From assembly GCA_964577975.1 (NCBI GenBank), contig CAZOBB010000103.1:1-14314 (forward strand): a stretch of DNA of 14,314 nucleotides. The letters run 5' to 3'. The notes below the pieces were generated by a model, which worked only from the letters and a program-made list of their open reading frames with translations, was not told the origin of the DNA and searched no databases. The position numbers and the translations under genes were made by a program. Each line of letters begins with the position of its first letter. The first letter of the stretch is position 1. Below are positions 7,901 to 14,167 of this stretch, piece by piece. The DNA comes from JAOZMY01 sp964577975. GTDB lineage: Bacteria; Desulfobacterota; S145-22.

Positions 7901-9121
7901 CGGATCGATGTGAACCGCCGCCGTGGCCTGTGCCGTAATCTCATTCCGGACCACATCGGCTCCAACAAAATCTCCAATAAGATACCGGCCAGAGCCTGTG
8001 GTAGCGACTCCCAGAATCTCAACCTTATCCCCGATCTCTTCCCCGATCGACTTGAGGCCACTCCGTACCGCTTCAATCGGCTTCCCCGCCGTCATGAGAT
8101 AACGTTTCGTCACCAAGGAAAGGTTTTCATCAATTACGACCAGATTGGTGCTGATCGACCCCACATCGATCCCTAGATACCCCCGAAACGTGTCTCGCAC
8201 CTCGGCTTGCTCCGGTGTTTCCTTCAAATGATGGGCCGATAGCGACAGCGGCTCCATCGGTTTGTCATCCCTCTCAATCTCTGAGAGATAGTGCCGTACG
8301 GCATCCAAATCGGGAGGGCCCGTCTCAACTCCTTGTTCAAGGGCTTGAAAAACGGCTCCAATCGCTCCCATGGCGGTAAAATGCTCGGGGATAATCAACT
8401 CATCCTTCTCAAGCGAAAGAACGTCCATAAACGCCTTTCGCATGGCGATATTCGCCGCGACTCCCCCCTGAAAAACAATGGGGCGCTTAAATTCTTCACC
8501 TTTTCCTATACTACTCTTGAAATTTCGGGCAAGCGCATAACACAATCCCGCCAAGATATCCTCATCCGGCGTCGCGATCTGCTGCAGATGAATCATGTCC
8601 GACTTGGCGAAGACGCTACAACGACCGGCAATACGGGGGGGATTTTGAGACCGCATGGCAATCTCGCCGAGTTCCTCGATCTTGTACCCCAGCCTTGTGG
8701 CTTGTTGATCGAGAAACGAGCCCGTCCCCGCTGCGCAGAGGGTGTTCATGGAAAAGTCACGGATCTTGACGGCACCGCCTTCCTCTTCCAAATGGATCAG
8801 TTTCGAATCCTCTCCCCCAATATCCATAATGGTTCGGGCCTGGGGATAGAACCGCACAACCGCCTTCGTCTGGGCTATGATCTCATTGACAAAAAAACCG
8901 CCGCTCAATTTCGCCAGCAATTTCCCCCCCGTACCCGTGAAGGCTACCCTCGCGATGTCGGAGGGACCATAGCCCTTGACGAGCTCTTCCAAGACATCCA
9001 GGGCTGTCTGAATCGGTTTCCCAAAATTTCGAAGATACCGATCGATCAAAATGTTGTCATTCTCATCAATGACAATCACATCTGTGCTAACGGAACCGAT
9101 ATCTATTCCTATCGAAATCAC
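4919..9121 (-). CDS. Giant tandem acyl-CoA dehydratase activase (BcrAD/BadFG family) with Fe-S/dehydratase-like C-terminal half
   Basis: A 1400-residue cytoplasmic protein. Two ASKHA-fold ATPase domains lie in tandem, ~1-265 (GIDIGSVSTDVIVID) and ~314-570 (GIDVGSISTNLVVID). Each carries the CAAGTGSFL loop (C129, C439) and a second cysteine (C168, C479). In the characterised activase HgdC the equivalent pair binds a [4Fe-4S] cluster between two subunits, and ATP hydrolysis drives electron injection into 2-hydroxyacyl-CoA dehydratase. Here both halves could form one pseudo-dimer within a chain. A four-cysteine motif follows (C598, C601, C605, C624), then a long C-terminal half (DUF2229 type, then a segment resembling dehydratase subunits, e.g. 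GIVGEIFVRLNRFSNEDVIR) with many cysteines. The start is GTG with GGAGGAG upstream, behind its own candidate promoter. The substrate is unknown and no separate dehydratase subunits occur in the window. Confidence 0.9.
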   Translation of the reverse strand: MISIGIDIGSVSTDVIVIDENDNILIDRYLRNFGKPIQTALDVLEELVKGYGPSDIARVAFTGTGGKLLAKLSGGFFVNEIIAQTKAVVRFYPQARTIMDIGGEDSKLIHLEEEGGAVKIRDFSMNTLCAAGTGSFLDQQATRLGYKIEELGEIAMRSQNPPRIAGRCSVFAKSDMIHLQQIATPDEDILAGLCYALARNFKSSIGKGEEFKRPIVFQGGVAANIAMRKAFMDVLSLEKDELIIPEHFTAMGAIGAVFQALEQGVETGPPDLDAVRHYLSEIERDDKPMEPLSLSAHHLKETPEQAEVRDTFRGYLGIDVGSISTNLVVIDENLSLVTKRYLMTAGKPIEAVRSGLKSIGEEIGDKVEILGVATTGSGRYLIGDFVGADVVRNEITAQATAAVHIDPKVDTIFEIGGQDSKYISIDDGVVVDFEMNKSCAAGTGSFLEEQAERLGISIKGEFSQLALSAKTPVRMGERCTVFIESDLVHHQQKGAQTDDLVAGLSYSIVMNYLNRVVGDRRVGKNIFFQGGTAFNKGVVAAFEKVLGRPITVPPNHDVTGAIGAAILAWEYKNQHPGPSNFKGFDLSKRSYTIKTFECKGCDNRCLIRQVSIENEPPLFYGSRCEKYDVVKKKKRVDLPNLFEEREAYLLEEYEGDPEDPTRPDVIGIPRLLFFHEYFPFWIRFFKELGFTPMISAPTRRDLIRKGVESVVAETCFPVKVAHGHVIDLLEKGVANLFLPSVIDQPPLVEDAVNSFNCPYAQTIPYTLPSAIDFSSRGIRLLTPVIRFGQGEGILKKDLAAFGGELGVSKKAVFDAYEKAWKVQQAFYDKLYRRGEEILAELDKTGRIGIVVVGRPYNSCDSGVNLNLPKKLLDLEVLPIPMDFFRLDDLPSSEGVRDIYWKYGQKILAMAKKLKGARNLYALYITNFGCGPDSFITHFFREESRGKPYLQLEIDEHSADAGAITRCEAFLDSLRNVRQREREKKSDRVNPPIKKKRSSLSLAGRKIYVPHMADHAYAFAAAMEACGFEAGVFPESTEETLEYGRKYTTGKECFPCIVTTGDLIRITKQPDFDPEKVAIFFPSGSGPCRYGQYHRFHRLLLDQLGYSNIPIFAPEQDESLYDDVSALGKKFRRLAWQGIVAVDLLYKMLHETRPYEKVAGTTDAVYRRCLEKICEDIRHERDLIDTFREIVKEFREIEVDRSEEKPLIGIVGEIFVRLNRFSNEDVIRKVEALGGEVWLAPMAEWIYYTNFTAKMRNSMQRKWLRNLKLALVEHFQKKDEEMLMNFLSQYLRNSHEPDTREIIEKASPYLHYSFEGEAILSVGKAVDLKDKGACGVINIMPFTCMPGTIVSAILKRFREENQHFPILNMAYDGQEQTNTLTRLEAFMYQAKEYQRQRRQSQ

Positions 9122-9131
9122 CCTCGTTTCT

Positions 9132-9138
9132 CCTCCGC
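9132..9138 (-). promoter_or_regulatory. Strong ribosome binding site fixing the GTG start of the activase
   Basis: The minus-strand sequence reads GGAGGAG, a short A/G-rich spacer, then GTG ATT TCG. The spacing to the GTG at 9121 suits a start, and the protein then begins directly with the first ATPase-domain strand (ISIGIDIGS). No ATG is available at this position. Confidence 0.65.
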
Positions 9139-9154
9139 TTCGAGCCTATACCTC

Positions 9155-9183
9155 AATGTAGCCTTTTTAAGGGGTTTTTTCAA
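9155..9183 (-). promoter_or_regulatory. Candidate sigma-70-type promoter of the activase gene
   Basis: On the minus strand TTGAAA (9183-9178) is separated by exactly 17 bases from TACATT (9160-9155), matching consensus at five and four of six positions. Transcription would start near 9148, leaving a ~27-base leader with a strong Shine-Dalgarno before the GTG. It sits just downstream of a terminator, consistent with an independent unit of activase plus the BamD-LptA gene. Confidence 0.5.
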
Positions 9184-9213
9184 GTTTTACACGAACAAGG
9201 AAATAGGATGAAA

Positions 9214-9262
9214 GAAAAGGGATGTACGCGTTTTTTCCTTACTTTTTCGCCTACATCCCTTT
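9214..9262 (-). terminator. Rho-independent terminator after oadA
   Basis: Arms at 9216-9230 (AAAGGGATGTACGCG) and 9248-9262 (CGCCTACATCCCTTT) pair over 15 positions with one mismatch across a 17-base loop. On the minus strand the stem ends in CCCTTTTCTTT, a U-rich tail. It begins 18 bases past the oadA stop. A T-run on the plus side (9264-9269) means it could also stop plus-strand transcription. Confidence 0.75.
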
Positions 9263-9280
9263 GTTTTTTAGCGTTACCGC

Positions 9281-10771
9281 TTACGACGGGCAATCTTCTT
9301 TTCGAATCAGTTTTCCCTCCCGTGCCAGTTGTATTAGTTCCTCTTCCCTCTTTACGTCTTCCAATGTAATGGGTTTAACGCTATCGGGCATCGGCTCCTT
9401 CCCGTACTTCCACTTTAAAAATTGCATCCCCGTGGTAGGAAAGAGGGCGTAGATCAAGACATCTTCCATCGATTGCGCCATATCTTTGGTCGCTTCTTTT
9501 GCCTTTTCCAATTCCGGCTCAAGAAGATCAGCCGCCCGACAAGTAATGGGAGTTTCTCCTCGAGGATACCCTTTCAACACGATCTTTTGTATCTCCGGAT
9601 CGATGGGAGCAGGTGGTTTCCCGTACAACCCATACACATAATCCTTGGTCTGGTTGGTAATCATCTTATAACGACCAAACAGGACATTCATCACCGCCTG
9701 CGCACCCACCAATTGACTCGACGGCGTTACGAGAGGGGGAGAACCCAACTCCTTTCGGACCTGCGCCACCTCTTTATGCACCTCTGGAAGCCGGTGCAGC
9801 GCCTTCGCCTGTTTCAGCTGATTCACGAGGTTTGTCGTCATCCCGCCCGGAATCTGATGAACCAGGACTGTCGTATCAATGACGGAAAATCGAGTTTGAT
9901 CGGCAAATCTCTTATATTTGGGAATTATCGATTCGAGATACTCCCCAATCTCAAAAACCTTGTTGAGATCAAGCCCCGGATCCCGACCCGTTCCCTGTAA
10001 CGCAACGATAAAAGGTTCAACGGCAGGCTCTGACGTCCGCATCCCAAAAGGGGCCGTGGCAAGATCAATCACATCCACGCCCGCCTCGACCGCCTTCAAA
10101 AGCGAAAGGGCCCCCATCCCGCTGGTAAAATGGGTATGAAGCTGAACGGGGACATCCAGCTTTTCCTTCAAGGCCTTAATGAGTTCATAGGCGTCATAGG
10201 GAGAGATCAACCCGGCTTGATCCTTGACGCATATAGAATCCGCCCCCATTTCTTGGATTTTAAGGGCCTTGTTCACAAAATAATCGATATTATAAATCGG
10301 ACCTCCCAACCGCCGCTCGGTCAGCGAATAACAAACGGTGCCTTGGATGTGTTTCTTGTTTCGCTTGATCACTTTGAAGCAGGTCTCAAAGTTACGTTCA
10401 TCGTTCACCGAATCAAAAACTCGGAATATATCGATTCCGGCATCACAGGCCGCTTGAACGAAGGCCTCCACCACATCGTCGGGATAGTTTCGATATCCCA
10501 CCAGATTCTGCCCTCGTAGCAACATTTGAAAGGGGGTATTGGGCATGTGTTTTTTCAGAACGCGGATCCTCTCCCAGGGATCCTCCCCTAAAAAACGGTG
10601 CATCACGTCAAATGTCGCTCCTCCCCACATTTCCACCGAATGGTATCCCATCTGATCAATCTTTTCGGCAATGGGAATCATATCTTCTGTACGCATCCGC
10701 GTGGCAAAAATGGATTGATGGCCATCACGCAATGTCGTGTCCGTAATCTTAACTGGATTCTGAGCTGTCAT
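9281..10771 (-). CDS. oadA: Oxaloacetate decarboxylase alpha subunit / pyruvate carboxylase subunit B type carboxyltransferase, no biotin domain
   Basis: A 496-residue carboxyltransferase that moves CO2 between a 2-oxoacid (oxaloacetate/pyruvate) and biotin. It has the HMGL-like barrel with DTTLRDGHQS (D11 metal ligand), LRGQNLVGYRNYPDD, the carboxylated lysine of VKDQAG (K183) and the metal histidines of LHTHFTSGMG (H212, H214). The PYC/OADA conserved domain then runs to ~480. It stops there: classical OadA is ~590-600 residues with a C-terminal biotinyl domain and MKM site, which is missing and not encoded in the 159 bp downstream, so a separate biotin carrier is required. I chose the ATG at 10771, with AAGGAGG five bases upstream, over an in-frame GTG at 10786 that would swallow this ribosome binding site. 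It lies downstream of oadB, separated by a terminator and a promoter-like element. Confidence 0.92.
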   Translation of the reverse strand: MTAQNPVKITDTTLRDGHQSIFATRMRTEDMIPIAEKIDQMGYHSVEMWGGATFDVMHRFLGEDPWERIRVLKKHMPNTPFQMLLRGQNLVGYRNYPDDVVEAFVQAACDAGIDIFRVFDSVNDERNFETCFKVIKRNKKHIQGTVCYSLTERRLGGPIYNIDYFVNKALKIQEMGADSICVKDQAGLISPYDAYELIKALKEKLDVPVQLHTHFTSGMGALSLLKAVEAGVDVIDLATAPFGMRTSEPAVEPFIVALQGTGRDPGLDLNKVFEIGEYLESIIPKYKRFADQTRFSVIDTTVLVHQIPGGMTTNLVNQLKQAKALHRLPEVHKEVAQVRKELGSPPLVTPSSQLVGAQAVMNVLFGRYKMITNQTKDYVYGLYGKPPAPIDPEIQKIVLKGYPRGETPITCRAADLLEPELEKAKEATKDMAQSMEDVLIYALFPTTGMQFLKWKYGKEPMPDSVKPITLEDVKREEELIQLAREGKLIRKEDCPS

Positions 10772-10793
10772 CCTTTCCTCCTTCACACCATAA

Positions 10794-10824
10794 AATAAAA
10801 GGGTGGTTTTACCACCCTTTTATT
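10794..10824 (-). terminator. Perfect hairpin terminator between oadB and oadA
   Basis: Arms AATAAAAGGGTGGT (10794-10807) and its exact complement (10811-10824) flank a 3-base loop. On the minus strand the stem ends CCACCCTTTTATTTTA, a good U-rich tail. It starts 25 bases past the oadB stop and would reduce read-through into oadA. Confidence 0.8.
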
Positions 10825-10845
10825 GAGAAACATTCTTAATGTCAA
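10817..10845 (-). promoter_or_regulatory. Candidate promoter for oadA, overlapping the terminator
   Basis: A perfect minus-strand TTGACA (10845-10840) is followed after 17 bases by TAAAAG (10822-10817; four of six). The -10 lies in the 5' arm of the terminator hairpin, so initiation near 10810 would fall in its loop. A transcript starting here could not form the hairpin, whereas read-through RNA from oadB would. Confidence 0.4.
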
Positions 10846-10848
10846 GCC

Positions 10849-11967
10849 TTATTTCAAAAACGCGAGAAACATACCCGCAGCCGTGGCGGTTCCAATCACA
10901 CCGGCGACGTTGGGCCCCATCGCGTGCATCAATAGGAAATTCCTCGGATTCTCCTGCTGCCCCACCCGCTGAGTAACCCTCGCCGCCATGGGCACGGCCG
11001 ATACCCCCGCAGAACCAATCAAGGGATTGATCTTCTCCTTTAGGAAAAGATTAAAAAACTTCGCCAGGGCCAATCCCCCCACCGTGCTGAAAGAAAAGGC
11101 CACGAGTCCCAAGATAAAGATAAAAATGGGTTGGGGGTTTAAGAAGGTCTCCGCTCTCATCGTCGTTCCTACGGCGATTCCCAAAAAGATTGTCACGATA
11201 TTCAGAAGCTCGTTCTGGGCCGCATTGGACAACCGTTGCACCACCCCACATTCTCGAAAGAGATTGCCAAGCATCAACATCGCCATAAGGGGAGCAGAAT
11301 CGGGCACCAAAAGACAAATGACCAAGGTAGCAATCATGGGAAAGAGGATTTTTTCGAGTTTTGACACCGGTCTTAACTGTTTCATGACGATTTGTCGTTC
11401 TTTCTTGGTCGTCATCAGCTTCATGATAGGTGGCTGGATCAAAGGAACCATCGCCATATAAGAGTAGGCAGCGATGGCGTTAGCACCCAGGAGCCTCGGA
11501 GCCAGCTTAGCCGTTAGGTAGATACAGGTAGGCCCATCCGCACCCCCGATTATTCCTATAGAGGCAGCCTCTTTCACGGTAAATCCCAAGGCAATCGCCC
11601 CAAAAAATGTGACATAAACGCCGAACTGGGCAGCCGCTCCCAACAGTAATGTTTTAGGGTTGGCAATCAGGGGCCCAAAATCCGTCAAGGCGCCGATACC
11701 CATAAAAATCAAAGGTGGAATAACTTCCCACTCAAGACCGTAATGATAGAAAATCCATATCAGATCACCCTTTCCCGCCAAGGGGGTAAGTGGAAGATTT
11801 ACTATAAAAATTCCAAAACCTATGGGAACCAACAATAATGGCTCAAAATCCTTCTTAATACCCAAATATATAAAGAGAAACCCAATCGCCCACATGATGA
11901 TGTGGCCTACCGTGAGGTGTAAAATACCCGTCTTCAAAAGCAAACTATTCATCGAAAATGCATCCAT
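10849..11967 (-). CDS. oadB: Na+-translocating decarboxylase beta subunit (OadB/GcdB/MmdB family)
   Basis: Integral membrane subunit that couples decarboxylation of carboxybiotin to outward Na+ pumping. The 372-residue product (family ~370-430) has many hydrophobic helices and the family signature IGIIGGADGPTCIYL, whose Asp (D144) corresponds to the Na+/proton-binding aspartate. Other conserved segments are MGIGALTDFGPLIANPK, PLIQPPIMKLMTT and the C-terminal GSAGVSAVPMAARV with its Na+-site region. I preferred the ATG at 11967, which follows GGGGAG by seven bases, over the in-frame ATG at 11982, which lacks a Shine-Dalgarno and would add five residues. It lies 66 bp after the gamma-like gene and upstream of oadA. 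The sequence alone does not separate oxaloacetate, glutaconyl-CoA and methylmalonyl-CoA versions; the oadA partner favours a 2-oxoacid. Confidence 0.92.
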   Translation of the reverse strand: MDAFSMNSLLLKTGILHLTVGHIIMWAIGFLFIYLGIKKDFEPLLLVPIGFGIFIVNLPLTPLAGKGDLIWIFYHYGLEWEVIPPLIFMGIGALTDFGPLIANPKTLLLGAAAQFGVYVTFFGAIALGFTVKEAASIGIIGGADGPTCIYLTAKLAPRLLGANAIAAYSYMAMVPLIQPPIMKLMTTKKERQIVMKQLRPVSKLEKILFPMIATLVICLLVPDSAPLMAMLMLGNLFRECGVVQRLSNAAQNELLNIVTIFLGIAVGTTMRAETFLNPQPIFIFILGLVAFSFSTVGGLALAKFFNLFLKEKINPLIGSAGVSAVPMAARVTQRVGQQENPRNFLLMHAMGPNVAGVIGTATAAGMFLAFLK

Positions 11968-12033
11968 CGTTCCACTCCCCATTAAGGTCTTTAATGGAAT
12001 AATATTGAAGCTACGAGGGGGAAGAATCCTTCC

Positions 12034-12168
12034 CTACGACTTCTTCTTTCTGTAACCTTTCAGAATAGCACCGCAGATTTGAATAGAAAACATCAGAATC
12101 GTCAAACAAACGAAGACCCCGGCAAAACCGTAAATGAAAACCTTCAATGCCAAATCCCACTCATACAT
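12034..12168 (-). CDS. Short OadG-like (gamma) subunit of the sodium pump decarboxylase
   Basis: A 44-residue membrane protein beginning MYEWDLALKVFIYGFAGVFV, with one hydrophobic helix (~8-34) and a basic tail (KGYRKKKS). AAGGAGG lies six bases before the ATG, one of the best ribosome binding sites in the window. Position directly before oadB and the one-helix topology fit OadG, which holds the alpha and beta subunits together. Known gamma subunits are about 80 residues or more, with a Pro/Ala linker and often C-terminal histidines for zinc; both are absent here. Assignment therefore relies mostly on context and topology. Confidence 0.7.
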   Translation of the reverse strand: MYEWDLALKVFIYGFAGVFVCLTILMFSIQICGAILKGYRKKKS

Positions 12169-12229
12169 GGCGGTTCCTCCTTTTCCGAACGGATTTGTCC
12201 TTTAGCATAAAACCTTTTTCGTTACAACC

Positions 12230-12259
12230 CTTATAAAACCCACATACAAAAAAAGTTAA
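12230..12259 (-). promoter_or_regulatory. Candidate promoter of the decarboxylase gamma/beta genes
   Basis: On the minus strand TTAACT (12259-12254) and TATAAG (12235-12230; five of six) are 18 bases apart. Initiation near 12223 would leave a ~55-base leader before the gamma-like gene. It starts just past the TetR stop codon, so the decarboxylase genes could be expressed apart from the regulator. The -35 is only four of six. Confidence 0.4.
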
Positions 12260-12270
12260 GGCGTTTACTC

Positions 12271-12912
12271 CTATGACTTCGCTTTCCAGTGCTGAATCCC
12301 ACTAAAAAACAGATTTACGATCACATCAATCAATGCTTCTATCTTCTCGCTTGCCTTTTCACGAGGGCGAAACCACGTATAAAGCCAATTCATCATTCCG
12401 AATAGAGCCATAATGGCATACACGCTATTGAATCCCTCTAATCCTTCCTCCCTGGCATAATCGAGAAGGATTTCTTCCGCCAAACGGGTATACTCCTTTT
12501 TTATCTTATAGATCTGTTCTTGATATTCTTTGCTGAGAACATTGTATTCGTGCACGATAACCTTCATCTCGTTTCGGTTATTCAGGAAATATCGGACATG
12601 GTTCTCTACAAATATTTTCATCTTCTCCCGTGGAGAATGATCCTCTGCCACCACTTTTTTAAGATTCCTTACCAGGTATTCGAAACCCTTTTTCTGAATT
12701 TGAAAGAGAATAGTCTCCTTGTTTTCAAAATGATAGTAAGGGGCAGCAAGACTGACACCCGACGCCGCCGCGATTTCCCGCATTGACGCCTTTTCATACC
12801 CTTTCAGCGCGAAAATTTCCGCGCTTTTTTCTAAAATCTTCTCGTAGGTACTTCCGCCTGATGAACGAATAAGCTCTCCCTCCCACTTATTAAACGTTTG
12901 TTCGATTAACAC
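12271..12912 (-). CDS. TetR/AcrR-family transcriptional regulator
   Basis: A 213-residue DNA-binding regulator. The N-terminal TetR domain is clear: KILEKSAEIFALKGYEKASM, then the helix-turn-helix MREIAAASGVSLAAPYYHF (~44-62) and ENKETILF. The C-terminal ~130 residues are helical, as in regulators that sense acyl-CoAs or other hydrophobic ligands. It lies directly upstream of and codirectional with the decarboxylase genes, so it probably controls them, the divergent 13052 gene, or itself; the ligand is unknown. The start is uncertain. The assigned GTG at 12912 has no good Shine-Dalgarno and gives ~20 residues before the first helix. A GGGAGGGAG stretch at about 12878-12886 suggests initiation further in, but no ATG or GTG follows it. 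Confidence 0.88.
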   Translation of the reverse strand: MLIEQTFNKWEGELIRSSGGSTYEKILEKSAEIFALKGYEKASMREIAAASGVSLAAPYYHFENKETILFQIQKKGFEYLVRNLKKVVAEDHSPREKMKIFVENHVRYFLNNRNEMKVIVHEYNVLSKEYQEQIYKIKKEYTRLAEEILLDYAREEGLEGFNSVYAIMALFGMMNWLYTWFRPREKASEKIEALIDVIVNLFFSGIQHWKAKS

Positions 12913-12931
12913 AGGTGGCGAATCCTGTCAA
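12892..12931 (-). promoter_or_regulatory. Candidate TetR promoter/operator region
   Basis: A perfect minus-strand TTGACA (12931-12926) is followed after 17 bases by a poor -10 (TAATCG, 12908-12903). The 8-bp palindrome AAACGTTT lies at 12892-12899. If this promoter works, its start point would lie downstream of the assigned GTG, which argues for a later translation start. The palindrome may be an autoregulatory operator; TetR proteins usually bind palindromes next to their own gene. Confidence 0.3.
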
Positions 12932-13051
12932 GGTATGAAACAGAAAAAACCCCCATCGTGTCGCTACACGTTTAAACCCCAGATAACACTTGAAACATCC
13001 GCATGGCTATGCGAAACTAATACAAAAGATCACAAGATTCTTGAAGAAGGC

Positions 13052-13774
13052 ATGAATAAAAAAAGTTCCATCGTTTTGGCAGTATTCCTTTTTCTTTTTT
13101 GTCGTGCCGCAGAGGCCGCTTCGTGCTATGACAAGGCATCCAAATTAGCCAACCTGCAATACCAAATCCTACAAAAACTTTCTCCCGGCGCATGGGCATC
13201 GTACGGTACCATTCAGCTCGTATACCTAGGGCAACGGCTCTCACCAAAAACAGGGAAGAGGTTGCACGTCATCGAAGTCTCAGGTCGGGCAAAGGGTCAA
13301 ATCTGGTACAAATTACAGTCACAGACCTTTATCTACGAGGGGAAAAAACTCTGCTCCCAGATCCCGAACCCGATAGAAGTTTACATAAAAATGGGAAACG
13401 GATATTTCTTTTTTACAAAGGCGATGGTTGAAATCTTTCTTAAAGGGACAGCATGGGGTTCTCTGCTAAAAAATGGCCTTCTGCCTTCCCTTCCAAATTG
13501 CCATGATCTCCCCTTCCTGAGACAAACCCTCCAAACTCTTCCCAACGGGAAGAGAGTCAAGGCTTTCTTGATTCGCTCAGTAAAATACGGGGGAGAAGCG
13601 ATTTGTTGTCTGGATGTGCCTTTTGGTCTGATCAAGGCCGTTTCCTTAAAGGATAAAAAAGAGGTGCATCTCAAAAAATACGGATGGAAGGGGGGAAAAG
13701 AAACAATCTCACAGCGTGACCTAAAAGGGGCAACAAGTATCACCTTTTCCCTAAACAAAAAGACAAAGGATTAA
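13052..13774 (+). CDS. Exported protein of unknown function
   Basis: A 240-residue protein with a Sec signal peptide (MNKKSSIVLAVFLFLFCRAAEA, cleavage predicted before ASC). It is probably periplasmic, because the mature part has no further strong hydrophobic segment. The mature region looks beta-rich, with several cysteines including an adjacent CC pair near residue 192, and ends in a Lys-rich tail. The segment LDVPFGLIKAVSLKDKKEVHLKKYGW faintly recalls lipoprotein-carrier-like (LolA/LolB superfamily) proteins, but I cannot assign a family. I chose ATG 13052, preceded by GAAGAAGG and giving a clean signal peptide, over an in-frame ATG at 12935 that would bury it. It is divergent from the TetR gene and followed 12 bp later by a lipoprotein gene, forming a probable two-gene operon of envelope proteins. 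Confidence 0.75.
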   Translation: MNKKSSIVLAVFLFLFCRAAEAASCYDKASKLANLQYQILQKLSPGAWASYGTIQLVYLGQRLSPKTGKRLHVIEVSGRAKGQIWYKLQSQTFIYEGKKLCSQIPNPIEVYIKMGNGYFFFTKAMVEIFLKGTAWGSLLKNGLLPSLPNCHDLPFLRQTLQTLPNGKRVKAFLIRSVKYGGEAICCLDVPFGLIKAVSLKDKKEVHLKKYGWKGGKETISQRDLKGATSITFSLNKKTKD

Positions 13775-13786
13775 AAAGGAGTGCTT

Positions 13787-14161
13787 ATGAGAATTTCAGG
13801 CAAGGCCCACATTCTTTTGCTATTTATTTTTTCTCTAATGCTATTTTCCTCTTGCACAAAGAATCAAAAAGAATCCACCGTCCACAAGGACAGCATGCCC
13901 CTCATCGTCCGAACCGGTGTCTACGAAGGACTCGTCACGGTGGACGGGGATTCCGTCTCCATCATCACCAATTACAAGAGCCGCTCTCGCGTCGATTACC
14001 AAGTCACGGGGGCCTTGAAGGACCGGATCGCCACCCTTGACGGACAGGTCGTAACCGTGGAAGGAACGGCCAGACGGCGGGGCTGGTCCGGGACCATCGA
14101 GGTGGAGAAGATCCTCAAGCCGAAAAAGATCCCGCCACTTTCCCCGCCCTCAAAGAAATAG
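13787..14161 (+). CDS. Small lipoprotein of unknown function
   Basis: A 124-residue predicted lipoprotein. The signal peptide ends in LMLFSSC (lipidated Cys ~23, Thr at +2), followed by a short polar spacer. The rest (~40-112) is rich in alternating hydrophobic residues (VYEGLVTVDGDSVSIITNY, GQVVTVEGTARRR), suggesting a small beta-barrel or OB-like fold, and it ends in a Pro/Lys tail. I recognise no named family. AAGGAG stands just upstream of the ATG at 13787 with proper spacing; an in-frame GTG at 13781 abuts the site and is less likely. It is probably cotranscribed with the preceding exported-protein gene. The first ~30 codons are AT-rich (12 of 31 end in G/C); the next 30 are GC-rich (25 of 30). 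The gene ends 6 bp from the convergent NUDIX gene with no visible terminator. Confidence 0.75.
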   Translation: MRISGKAHILLLFIFSLMLFSSCTKNQKESTVHKDSMPLIVRTGVYEGLVTVDGDSVSIITNYKSRSRVDYQVTGALKDRIATLDGQVVTVEGTARRRGWSGTIEVEKILKPKKIPPLSPPSKK

Positions 14162-14167
14162 ATTTCA

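Noticed and set aside
6890..8176. 428-codon plus-strand open frame
   Set aside because: It lies opposite conserved activase motifs on the minus strand, and its translation is low-quality, Arg/Pro/His-rich sequence with no domain.
8291..9211. 306-codon plus-strand open frame
   Set aside because: It is antisense to the first activase domain, including the CAAGTGSFL loop, and shows no family resemblance.
9122..9280. Hidden biotin-carrier gene after oadA
   Set aside because: The space is filled by a terminator, promoter and leader, and no frame encodes a biotinyl motif.
13000..13013. Short hairpin CGCAT-GGCT-ATGCG in the TetR/13052 intergenic region
   Set aside because: Five-base arms are too short to support an operator or terminator, and no T-tract follows.
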